Shown: positions 1 through 5,583 of the stretch, piece after piece
Position numbering within the stretch: the stretch's first letter is position 1
Layout: each line of letters begins with the position of its first letter
The notes under the pieces: model-generated
Told to the model about the DNA's origin: nothing
The model's input: only the letters and a program-made list of their open reading frames with translations
Database searches by the model: none
Assembly (NCBI GenBank): GCA_013698055.1
Contig: JACCVS010000295.1
Coordinates: 1-7,781, forward strand
Source: Acidobacteriota bacterium
GTDB lineage: Bacteria; Acidobacteriota; Blastocatellia; Pyrinomonadales; Pyrinomonadaceae
Direction of reading: 5' to 3'
Length of the DNA stretch: 7,781 nucleotides
Program-made: the position numbers and the translations under genes

Positions 1-362
1 CTTGACAGATTTTGTGGTGTATTAACCCTGATGCCGCGATAGGCCGTGGTGTTGAAGAACAACTCCAGGTGGTCTGACAATCCGACGTTGAAGCTGAGCG
101 GAACCTCGCTTATATCAACGTCACCGGGATCGCGGTCAAAATTGCTGTATGCAATTGAAAAGGTGAACTCTCCGCGACGCAAGGTCTGCCCGTCATAAAC
201 GGTGAAGAGTCCGGTTGGCCCCGCGACGGGACCGCCAGTGCCGACGGCGGGAGAGAGATTTCTTGGATCGGTCTCCGGCCTTAATGCTTGAGCTGATGCT
301 ACGGCAAACAACATCAACATGGTAAGCGCAGCAAACAGCGCTCTTCTCGCGACGAGTCTCAT
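1..362 (-). CDS. Secreted, probably outer-membrane beta-barrel protein (N-terminal part only)
   Basis: Reading leftward from ATG at 362-360 the frame is open to the window edge, giving about 120 residues. It begins with a clear signal peptide: MRLVARR, then a hydrophobic core to about residue 22, and a likely cleavage at ASA-QA near residue 24. The mature part has a Gly/Pro-rich linker (AVGTGGPVAGPTG), then alternating polar/hydrophobic segments such as FTFSIAYSNFD, PLSFNVGLSDHLELFFN and TTAYRGI. These have the look of transmembrane beta strands joined by short turns. A strong AGGAGG lies 6 bases before the start. From general familiarity it resembles N-termini of large Acidobacteriota outer-membrane proteins, but the C-terminus, where an OmpA or other domain would lie, is missing. 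The secreted call is firm. The beta-barrel call is inference from strand pattern only. No specific function can be given. Confidence 0.72.
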   Translation of the reverse strand, partial: MRLVARRALFAALTMLMLFAVASAQALRPETDPRNLSPAVGTGGPVAGPTGLFTVYDGQTLRRGEFTFSIAYSNFDRDPGDVDISEVPLSFNVGLSDHLELFFNTTAYRGIRVNTPQNLS

Positions 363-368
363 CGCATT

Positions 369-374
369 CCTCCT
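369..374 (-). promoter_or_regulatory. Shine-Dalgarno AGGAGG of the beta-barrel gene
   Basis: The minus strand reads AGGAGG, then AATGCG, then ATG: a full-consensus site at 6-base spacing. It fixes the start of the left-edge gene at 362 and predicts strong translation. Confidence 0.8.
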
Positions 375-585
375 GCGAAATGAGTATAGAAAATTTCAGA
401 AATGAGAGACCGCATCTTGCAAGGCCGAAGGGTTTGTGCGGATGTCTTGTTCATGCTGGCTATTTCTCCAGGGACATCGCGCCCTCTTCCGACGAAAACC
501 TTTGCGAAGCGCGGACGCTCCAAACTACAAGCGCGCAACGACAAATTTTAAAGAAACTGCTACCGCCCTCGACCTGTGACGACTT

Positions 586-649
586 GTAGTGGAGCGGAGC
601 AGCGAGAGGAGCCGAGCAATCTTGTTGCTCGCTGGCGCTCTTTCACTAC
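586..649. repeat. GC-rich imperfect inverted repeat in the leader/intergenic region
   Basis: Outer arms GTAGTG (586-591) and CACTAC (644-649) pair, then GAGCG (592-596) with CGCTC (636-640) across a 3-base bulge. An inner hairpin CGAGCAA / TTGCTCG (613-619 with 625-631, loop TCTTG) sits inside. An alternative pairing of AGCGAG (601-606) with CTCGCT (628-633) competes with the inner hairpin. There is no T-tract on either side. On the minus strand it falls inside the predicted 5' leader of the beta-barrel gene. It lacks the clean 7-base periodicity of the other four hairpins in this window. It may be a dispersed REP-like element or a leader structure. Confidence 0.55.
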
Positions 650-705
650 CAATTTAGCGCCTCCCGACTGTTCTGAGTTCAACTTGTTAACTCTTAGACC
701 AACTG

Positions 706-735
706 CTTATACGCAAACAGCAGTGTAGATGTCAA
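706..735 (-). promoter_or_regulatory. Sigma70-type promoter for the left-edge secreted protein
   Basis: On the minus strand a perfect TTGACA (735-730) is followed after 18 bases by TATAAG (711-706), five of six matches to TATAAT. Transcription would start near 698 and run towards the left-edge gene. That leaves a leader of roughly 335 bases containing the 586-649 inverted repeat. The match is good, but it was found by eye in AT-rich DNA, and sigma-factor consensus in this lineage is assumed to be standard. Confidence 0.45.
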
Positions 736-867
736 CAACTTATAGACTTAAACCAACATGCGCGGCTTTCGTGCGATAGCCGAAACTTTCGACTCTGCCC
801 GCATACTGATATCCGCCAGACCATACTCTACATTGCGGCGGAAATCAAGACCTTTTCACGACTTAGG

Positions 868-891
868 GGAAAAAACCTCCATGTTTTTTCC
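868..891 (-). terminator. Perfect 9-bp palindrome just after the gdh stop, possible terminator
   Basis: GGAAAAAAC and GTTTTTTCC form a perfect 9-bp stem around a 6-base loop, beginning 1 base past the gdh stop codon (895-893). On the gdh strand the run of six T lies in the 3' arm of the stem rather than after a GC-rich stem. It is therefore not a classical intrinsic terminator, but it could destabilise the transcription complex or stabilise the mRNA 3' end. Position and symmetry support a role at the gdh 3' end. The exact function is inference. Confidence 0.4.
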
Positions 892-892
892 A

Positions 893-2182
893 TCACGCAT
901 AAATGCCGCGCATCCGTGTATCATACGCCACGCGGTCAATTGCCAGCATGTAAGCCGCCGTTCTGGTGTCAACCGAATGGGAATCCGCGTACCGGCACAG
1001 ATCGTTGAAACTAGCGACCATTGTGTCATGCAACCGCTCGTTAACCACGTCTTCACGCCAGAAATAGCCCATTCTGTCCTGCACCCATTCAAAATAAGAG
1101 ACTGTTACGCCACCGGCGTTCGCCAGAATATCAGGGACAACGAAGACGCCCTTATTATGCAATATTTCATCGGCGGCGGCGGTCGTCGGCCCGTTTGCGC
1201 CTTCGGCCAGGATTTTACACTTAATGCGCTCGGCATTTTCCGAGGTAATCTGGTTCTCGGTCGCGGCTGGTACCAGCACATCACAATCAAGCTCAAGCAA
1301 ATCCTCATTGCTGATAGCCTCGACGCCCTCGAAATCTTCAAACGACCGCGTTTGCTGTAAATGCTTGAGAGCCTCGTGAATGTCTATCCCGTTCGGATTG
1401 TAAATACCGCCGTGAACGTCCGAGATGGCAACCACTTTGTAGCCCGCCTCGTGCATGAGTCGCGCGCCGATGCCACCGACGTTGCCTGAGCCTTGCACGG
1501 CCACGCGGGTCTGCGGCGGAGTCATCTTGAATTTCTTGATCGCCTCGTTGACCACAAAGAGGATTCCTCGCCCTGTCGCCTCGCGCCGTCCCGAAGAGCC
1601 GCCGAGATCAATTGGCTTGCCCGTGACGACTGCGGTCACGGTATGGCGCGCGTGCATCGAGTAGGTGTCCATGATCCACGCCATCGTCTGCTCGTTTGTG
1701 TTCATATCGGGCGCGGGCACGTCCTTCTCAGGCCCGATGAAGTCTATCAACTCGGAGGCGTAGCGGCGCGTCATGCGCTCAAGCTCTCCCATAGACATCT
1801 GCGTCGGATCGCAAATGACGCCGCCTTTCGCGCCGCCGAACGGGACGTTGACGACCGCACACTTCCATGTCATCCAGGCTGCGAGAGCACGGATTTCATC
1901 TATATTCACATCCGGCGAATAGCGGATGCCGCCCTTTGCGGGGCCACGCGCGAAATTGTGCTGCACGCGATAACCTTCAAAGACCTGGATGCGCCCGGAG
2001 TCCATGCGGGTCGGGATATAGACTTTCAACTCGCGGTTCGGAACCCTCATCACCGCGTAGAGGTCAGGATCGAGATCGAGAAGCTGCGCCGCGCGGTCAA
2101 AGCGCGACATCATGGACTCGAAAGGATTATCCTCTTTAACGTGCCGCACATCATCTGCAATTGCGCTGATTGCCATTGCCAT
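893..2182 (-). CDS. gdhA: Glutamate dehydrogenase (Glu/Leu/Phe/Val dehydrogenase family)
   Basis: NAD(P)-dependent oxidative deamination of glutamate to 2-oxoglutarate and ammonium, or the reverse; cytoplasmic and typically hexameric. The start taken here gives 429 residues, normal for the bacterial/archaeal 420-residue class. Residues spaced exactly as in characterised enzymes are present: K83 (GPAKGGIR), K107 (MTWKCAV), the catalytic K119 (PFGGAKGG) and D159 (DVPAPDMNT). The Rossmann loop VQGSGNVGG follows at about 230-237, then GYKVVAISD. The C-terminal VVPDILANAGGVTVSYFEW motif is intact. GGAGG at 2192-2188 lies 5 bases before ATG 2182. ATG 2185 (2 bases away) and ATG 2176 are alternatives. 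The frame stays open upstream to 2254, but that extension is translated repeat DNA and is excluded. LarE lies 75 bases upstream on the same strand, separated by a long hairpin. Coenzyme preference cannot be read with confidence, and valine/leucine dehydrogenase activity is unlikely given the glutamate-type motifs. Confidence 0.95.
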   Translation of the reverse strand: MAMAISAIADDVRHVKEDNPFESMMSRFDRAAQLLDLDPDLYAVMRVPNRELKVYIPTRMDSGRIQVFEGYRVQHNFARGPAKGGIRYSPDVNIDEIRALAAWMTWKCAVVNVPFGGAKGGVICDPTQMSMGELERMTRRYASELIDFIGPEKDVPAPDMNTNEQTMAWIMDTYSMHARHTVTAVVTGKPIDLGGSSGRREATGRGILFVVNEAIKKFKMTPPQTRVAVQGSGNVGGIGARLMHEAGYKVVAISDVHGGIYNPNGIDIHEALKHLQQTRSFEDFEGVEAISNEDLLELDCDVLVPAATENQITSENAERIKCKILAEGANGPTTAAADEILHNKGVFVVPDILANAGGVTVSYFEWVQDRMGYFWREDVVNERLHDTMVASFNDLCRYADSHSVDTRTAAYMLAIDRVAYDTRMRGIYA

Positions 2183-2187
2183 CATTG

Positions 2188-2192
2188 CCTCC
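2188..2192 (-). promoter_or_regulatory. Shine-Dalgarno GGAGG that decides the gdhA start
   Basis: The minus strand reads TTTGGAGG, CA, ATG, ATG, GCA, ATG. Spacing to the three in-frame ATGs is 2, 5 and 11 bases, which favours the second (2182). It also shows that the longer frame beginning at 2254 is not the real start. Confidence 0.75.
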
Positions 2193-2197
2193 AAAGG

Positions 2198-2278
2198 ACA
2201 GTGACAAGTGACAAGTGACGAGTGACAAGTTAAGCGCTTGTCTTTGCTCGTCACTTGTCACTCGTCACTTGTCACTGT
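2198..2278. repeat. Heptad-repeat hairpin A (unit AGTGACR) between larE and gdhA
   Basis: The left arm 2198-2229 contains four tandem 7-base units from 2200 (AGTGACA, AGTGACA, AGTGACG, AGTGACA). The right arm 2247-2278, read on the opposite strand, contains AGTGACA, AGTGACG, AGTGACA, AGTGACG. Arms match at 29 of 32 positions, and all three mismatches are A/G at the seventh base of the unit. The 17-base loop contains the palindrome AAGCGCTT. T5 follows only on the plus strand, where no gene needs terminating. The right arm supplies the last codons and the TGA stop of larE (2260-2258). The left arm abuts the gdhA ribosome site by 5 bases. Confidence 0.93.
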
Positions 2279-3151
2279 TTTTAGAATCTCATTCATTGCG
2301 CCCGTGCGGTAGCCGTGCAGGTCAAGCGTCACATAGCGAAAGCCGAGGGCGCGGAATTTTTTCGCCAGTTCGTCAACCACTTCCCGTTGAAGCGCGCGAT
2401 CAAGTTCTGCGGGCGCAATCTCCAGGCGCACGAGTTCGTCGTGATGACGCACGCGAAACTCACGAAAACCCATCGAGCGCATAATCTCTTCGCCGCGATC
2501 AACCACGCTCAAACGTTCGATGGTCACAGGCGTCCCATAAGCGATGCGCGAAGAGAGACACGGGGATGCGGGTTTATCCCACGTTGGTAAACCTGCCCGG
2601 CGGCTCAGTTCACGGACTTCCCGCTTGCTCATGCCGACTTCGACAAGTGGGCTGCGGATACCTTGCTCAACTGCTGCCGCGCGCCCGGGACGATAATCGC
2701 CGAGGTCGTCCGTCGTTGAGCCGTCAACGATGAAAGCGTAATTTCTTTCGCGCGCGAGCGGCGCGAGTTTTCCGTAGAGTTCTGATTTGCAGAAGTAGCA
2801 GCGGTTCGGGGCATTGGCCTGATAGCGCGCGTCGTCCAGCTCATCCGTTTGCATTATCTCATGATGAAACCGGAAGCGATTGACGATCTCTTGAGTTTCA
2901 ACGCGTTGGTGTGCGGCGAGACTCGCCGAATCGCCCGTGACGCAGAGAGCGCGCGCGCCTAAGACTTCAGTGGCGACATAGGCGACATAAGAGCTGTCAA
3001 CGCCGCCCGAGAAGGCCACGACGACCGAGTCCATCTCCAGCAACAGAGAGCGCAAGTGCCGCTCTTTGGCTTCCGCCTCCGAAGAGACATTGAAGACTTC
3101 CTCTTGCCGTCCTGTTAAGGTCTCTTCTTCGACAATCACACCGCTACTCAC
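2258..3151 (-). CDS. larE: LarE-family ATP-dependent PP-loop sulfur transferase
   Basis: LarE adenylates and then sulfurates the pyridinium dicarboxylate precursor of the nickel-pincer nucleotide, the cofactor of lactate racemase and other LarA-type enzymes; cytoplasmic. The 297 residues begin with an acidic N-terminus, then the PP-loop SGGVDSS at about 48-54 in VVVAFSGGVDSSYVAYVATE. NRCYFCKSELY follows (C118, C121), then DGSTTDDLGDYRPGR, KREVRELSRRAGLPTWDKP and PCLSSRIAYGTPVT (C198). C198 corresponds to the single sulfur-donating cysteine of the sacrificial type. The extra CxxC pair gives the three-cysteine set known from LarE proteins that hold a [4Fe-4S] cluster. GTG 3151 is chosen because GGAAGG lies 9 bases upstream (3166-3161). 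The frame is open to 3316, but that part has no ATG in frame and runs into hairpin B. The last seven residues (KTVTSDE) come from hairpin A. No larA, larB or larC is in the window, so the nickel-pincer role is by family. Confidence 0.88.
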   Translation of the reverse strand: MSSGVIVEEETLTGRQEEVFNVSSEAEAKERHLRSLLLEMDSVVVAFSGGVDSSYVAYVATEVLGARALCVTGDSASLAAHQRVETQEIVNRFRFHHEIMQTDELDDARYQANAPNRCYFCKSELYGKLAPLARERNYAFIVDGSTTDDLGDYRPGRAAAVEQGIRSPLVEVGMSKREVRELSRRAGLPTWDKPASPCLSSRIAYGTPVTIERLSVVDRGEEIMRSMGFREFRVRHHDELVRLEIAPAELDRALQREVVDELAKKFRALGFRYVTLDLHGYRTGAMNEILKTVTSDE

Positions 3152-3160
3152 AGTCTCTTG

Positions 3161-3166
3161 CCTTCC
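3161..3166 (-). promoter_or_regulatory. Ribosome site GGAAGG supporting a GTG start for larE
   Basis: The minus strand reads GGAAGG, then CAAGAGACT (9 bases), then GTG. No in-frame ATG lies between here and the PP-loop at a sensible distance, so this weak-to-moderate site is the best evidence for the start. Confidence 0.5.
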
Positions 3167-3274
3167 ACGTCGCGACGAGCAGATGGAGCCTCGCAGAAGT
3201 TTCAATTTTAATCTATGCGGGGAGCGTATCTCACGCGAGGCGCATGTTATCAATTGCAACGATGAAGGGCAAGC

Positions 3275-3361
3275 ATGAAGAATGAAGGATAGAAGGCTGA
3301 AAGAGCACTTACACAATTTTGTTTCGTGTAGGCTTGCTCCTTCCGCCTTAATCCTTCATAC
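3275..3361. repeat. Heptad-repeat hairpin B (ATGAAGG-like unit) between the divergent larE and TPR genes
   Basis: The left arm reads ATGAAGA, ATGAAGG, ATAGAAGG, CTGAAAG, AGCA from 3275. The right arm on the opposite strand reads ATGAAGG, ATTAAGG, CGGAAGG, AGCAAG from 3359 downward. The core pairing is 3282-3313 with 3326-3359 with small bulges, closing on TACAC/GTGTA around the loop AATTTTGTTTC. It is the most degenerate of the four hairpins. A lone ATGAAGG also occurs at 3262-3268. It lies between two divergently transcribed genes, so it cannot be a terminator for either. It creates a spurious ATG at 3282 in frame with the TPR gene. Confidence 0.78.
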
Positions 3362-3437
3362 TGCCTTTCACAGACTCCCCGGTTTCAGATTAGTTATTCA
3401 TCAAGGTTACGGTCTCGGAAAGTTGCAGTTGTTTGCG

Positions 3438-4889
3438 ATGCCTGCTCGTTTTCGCATCCATCACGCCGTCCTCCTTTTATCACTCGCACTTCTTTGCGTT
3501 TCTCTCACTCGCGCTCAAACAACTTCCGACGAGCCTGAAAACGAAGACGATTCCGTTCAACTTTTTCAACAAGGCCAGGACGCGCATGAGGCGGGCGATC
3601 TTACTCGCGCTCTAGAATTCTATGAACGCGCGCTCAAAGTTCACCCGGAATTCCCCGAAGCCGAATACCAGCGAGGGAATGCTTTCGTCGCACTCAACCG
3701 CCTGTCTGAAGCTGAAGTAAGTTTTCGCCGCGCCATCGAGTTACAGACTAAATGGCCGCTTCCCTACCTGGCGTTTGGGAAGTTGCTCATGCGCGCAGAA
3801 CGATTCGACGAAGCGGAGACAATTCTGAGTCGTTCGCTTGAATTGGATGAAAACAATCCGATTGCGCCCGTCGCATTGGCTAACCTTTATGTTCGGATGA
3901 AGGCTCCGCGCTCAAAATTGCAGCCTCTCCTCGAGACTTTGAAAAGTGCAACTTCACGCGAGCCATCGAACGTTAATTTCTGGGCGGCGCGTGGTTCCAT
4001 CGAGCGTGCCCTCGACGACAAGACAGCGGCGCTTTCGAGCTTTGACCGCGTTCTCCTGATGGATAAAGGAAACGTGGCAGCCTTGATGGAACGCGCGGAA
4101 CTTCGTGCTGAAGCTAAGAACTACGAAGGCGCTTTGACAGACGCGCTCGCTGCACAACGCGCCTCCAAGTCATCGCTCGCTGCGACATTGCTTGTGGCGC
4201 GGATATACGCCGGATCAGGAAAAACCGCCGAGGCCGTGCGAACACTCGATGCGCTTGACGAAGCAGGCAAACGTCTCCCTGAAGTCGTCTCGCTTCGCAA
4301 CTCTTTGACGAAAGACTGCGGCAATCTCACGGCTGAAGAGCGGGTGGCTGAAGAAGAGCTTCTCAAGCAGCAGCCGGGTAACGCATCACTCATCGAATGT
4401 CTAGGTGCGGCTCTCAGAACAAGTGACCCGACGCGCTCGCTGGAACTTTACCGGCAGGCAGCCGAAATCGAACCACGCAATCTTCGCTACGCAACCGGCT
4501 ACGGGGCGGCGCTCGTGCAGGCGCGACGCTTTGCCGAGGCTGCGGCAATCCTGCGCCGCATCCTCGACATCCAACCCGACAACCTGGTCGCGCACACGAA
4601 TCTTGCGACCGCGCTCTACGAGTTGAAACAGTTTCCGGCAGCGGTCGCGGAATTCAAATGGCTAGTTGAAACGAAACCCGACCTCGTCGTGGCGTATTTT
4701 TTTATTGCCACCGCGCACGATAATCTTGGAGAATACACGGACGCGCTCGCGGCCTACGAAACATTCCTGGCGCGGGCGGACGCACAAAAAAATCAACTGG
4801 AAATTGACAAGGTCAATCTGCGGCTTCCTTTGCTACGCAAACAGGTCAAGCGCGGCGAGGGAGTCAAGAAGAAAAAAGGCGGTAAATAG
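3438..4889 (+). CDS. Secreted tetratricopeptide-repeat protein
   Basis: 483 residues from ATG 3438. A signal peptide (MPARFRIHH, then a Leu-rich core, cleavage near TRA-QT at residue 26) is followed by an acidic linker. About ten TPR units then fill residues 40-447. Typical ones are at about 40-72 (AGDLTRALEFYERALKVHP), 74-105, 108-140, 178-210, 348-381 (FAEAAAILRRILDIQP), 383-414 and 416-447 (GEYTDALAAYETFL). Residues 280-345 are less regular. The protein ends in a Lys-rich tail (KKKKGGK). TPR solenoids are protein-interaction scaffolds, so a periplasmic scaffold or assembly role is inference. The frame is open back to an ATG at 3282, but that start lies in hairpin B and would place non-secretory sequence before the signal peptide. 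GGAAAG (3417-3422) is a weak ribosome site, 15 bases from ATG 3438 and 6 from an in-frame TTG at 3429. The TAG stop overlaps hairpin C. Two secreted-protein genes follow on the same strand. Confidence 0.85.
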   Translation: MPARFRIHHAVLLLSLALLCVSLTRAQTTSDEPENEDDSVQLFQQGQDAHEAGDLTRALEFYERALKVHPEFPEAEYQRGNAFVALNRLSEAEVSFRRAIELQTKWPLPYLAFGKLLMRAERFDEAETILSRSLELDENNPIAPVALANLYVRMKAPRSKLQPLLETLKSATSREPSNVNFWAARGSIERALDDKTAALSSFDRVLLMDKGNVAALMERAELRAEAKNYEGALTDALAAQRASKSSLAATLLVARIYAGSGKTAEAVRTLDALDEAGKRLPEVVSLRNSLTKDCGNLTAEERVAEEELLKQQPGNASLIECLGAALRTSDPTRSLELYRQAAEIEPRNLRYATGYGAALVQARRFAEAAAILRRILDIQPDNLVAHTNLATALYELKQFPAAVAEFKWLVETKPDLVVAYFFIATAHDNLGEYTDALAAYETFLARADAQKNQLEIDKVNLRLPLLRKQVKRGEGVKKKKGGK

Positions 4890-4952
4890 TGAATTGTAAA
4901 TTGTAAATAGATAAATGGTCTTTCCATTGACCATTCACCATTTACAATTCAC
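4889..4952. repeat. Heptad-repeat hairpin C (unit GTRAATT) between the TPR gene and the next gene
   Basis: The left arm starts on the last base of the TPR stop codon and reads GTGAATT, GTAAATT, GTAAATA. The right arm on the opposite strand reads GTGAATT, GTAAATG, GTGAATG. A perfect 13-bp outer stem (4889-4901 with 4940-4952) and a perfect 7-bp inner stem AATGGTC/GACCATT (4914-4920 with 4929-4935) surround the loop TTTCCATT. It is very AT-rich, unlike hairpins A and D. It ends 5 bases before the next gene's ribosome site, so in mRNA it would separate two tandem genes without a T-tract. Confidence 0.9.
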
Positions 4953-4957
4953 CAACC

Positions 4958-4964
4958 AAGAGGG
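4958..4964 (+). promoter_or_regulatory. Ribosome site AAGAGGG of the first small secreted protein
   Basis: AAGAGGG, then CTGAAAG (7 bases), then ATG 4972. Spacing is good, and the site lies directly after the foot of hairpin C, so folding of the hairpin would leave it single-stranded. Confidence 0.6.
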
Positions 4965-4971
4965 CTGAAAG

Positions 4972-5583
4972 ATGAACTCCACACTCTCCTGCCGATTACG
5001 AATCGTCCTGAGTTGCTGTTTGCTGGTTGCGGTTGTTGTGCTGATAGCTCCTAAAGCTAGTGGACAGGAGTATCACCTGCCGGTGATTTCTGCTCCGCCG
5101 CCGATGAAGTTTGTTTCTCGCAGCGAGCGCACGCAGCTCTCCGCCGCGCGCGATGCGAAAGCGCGCACCCGCGCTACCATCGAATTGGCGGAATCACGCC
5201 TGAGCCGAGCCGAGATGTTGACCGCCGGGCAACAGTACGATGCAGCCTCTTCCGAACTCGGTATGTATCAGGGTCTGGTTGATGATGCGCTGATTTATCT
5301 GGATAAGGCTGAGTCGAAAAAGAAACTGCGTGACACTTACAAGCGACTGGAACTTTCCCTGCGCGCTCATTCCGCCCGCATCGAAGCCATTCGCCGTGTC
5401 ACGCCCGCCGAGTACGCGGTGAATGTCAAGGCTATTTGCGAATGCGCGCGTAACGCTCGGACGCAAGCCCTCAATGCTTTCTACGGTGACACGGTCATCC
5501 GTGGCGACTCATCCGGAGAAGAAAACCACTCCGGCGGCGAAAGCACTCAAGATTCTGTGCCCAACTCTGTTAAGAAACAATGA
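4972..5583 (+). CDS. Small secreted helical protein of unknown function (first of a pair)
   Basis: 203 residues, not recognised as a named family. An N-terminal signal peptide (hydrophobic core at about 11-27, likely cut at KASG-QE near 31) is followed by a Pro-rich stretch (PVISAPPPMKF). A long, highly charged helical region at about 50-170 contains IELAESRLSRAEML, ELGMYQGLVDDALIYLDKA, LRDTYKRLELSLRAHSARIE and a Cys pair (CEC, 157-159). It closes with NAFYGDTV and a polar, Ser/Gly/Glu-rich tail. There is no lipobox and no second membrane segment, so the mature protein should be periplasmic or exported. It follows the TPR gene by 82 bases across hairpin C, and its TGA overlaps the ATG of the next gene (ATGA at 5580-5583), which implies co-expression. 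Residues 60-140 have a heptad-like pattern that also occurs in the neighbour, so the two may be distant relatives. Function unknown. Confidence 0.82.
   Translation: MNSTLSCRLRIVLSCCLLVAVVVLIAPKASGQEYHLPVISAPPPMKFVSRSERTQLSAARDAKARTRATIELAESRLSRAEMLTAGQQYDAASSELGMYQGLVDDALIYLDKAESKKKLRDTYKRLELSLRAHSARIEAIRRVTPAEYAVNVKAICECARNARTQALNAFYGDTVIRGDSSGEENHSGGESTQDSVPNSVKKQ

Larger units (their letters stand above)
375..892. other. Intergenic region without a convincing gene
   Basis: Between the beta-barrel start and the gdh stop neither strand carries a reading frame with a plausible start, ribosome site and protein-like composition. What can be seen is a minus-strand promoter (706-735), a GC-rich inverted repeat (586-649) and a perfect A/T-stem palindrome (868-891). 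The stretch 660-760 is AT-rich compared with the flanking genes. A minus-strand frame of about 61 codons starting at TTG near 544 ends in a TGA that overlaps the beta-barrel ATG. It has no ribosome site and an unremarkable composition, so it is not called. Confidence 0.6.

Noticed and set aside
383..388. TATACT on the minus strand as the -10 of a closer promoter for the beta-barrel gene
   Set aside because: No -35 match lies 16-18 bases upstream, and transcription would begin at or inside the ribosome site.
359..544. Small minus-strand frame of 61 codons ending in a TGA that overlaps the beta-barrel ATG
   Set aside because: The ATGA-type overlap is suggestive of a coupled leader peptide, but the start is a TTG without a ribosome site and the composition looks random.
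664..713. Plus-strand promoter-like TTGTTA / TATACG around 683-713
   Set aside because: Matches are poor (about 4 of 6 each) and no plus-strand gene lies downstream before 3438.
1493..2218. Long plus-strand open frames opposite gdhA (also 758-1360 and 1867-2139)
   Set aside because: They lie antisense to a well-supported enzyme gene, are rich in Arg/His/Cys with no domain pattern, and have no ribosome sites. They are side effects of codon bias in gdhA.
2183..2254. N-terminal extension of glutamate dehydrogenase back to 2254
   Set aside because: The added residues are translated heptad-repeat DNA, and a GGAGG site fits the ATG at 2182.
2198..2278. Heptad hairpin A as a CRISPR array or as a rho-independent terminator of larE
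   Set aside because: There are no spacers between units, so it is not CRISPR. The only T-run (2278-2282) follows on the plus strand, opposite to larE and gdhA transcription.
3152..3316. Start of larE at 3316
   Set aside because: The codon is a TTG in the loop of hairpin B. The added residues do not resemble a LarE N-terminus, and a ribosome site supports GTG 3151.
3282..3437. Start of the TPR gene at ATG 3282
   Set aside because: This ATG is part of hairpin B, and the extra 52 residues would bury the signal peptide that begins at 3438.
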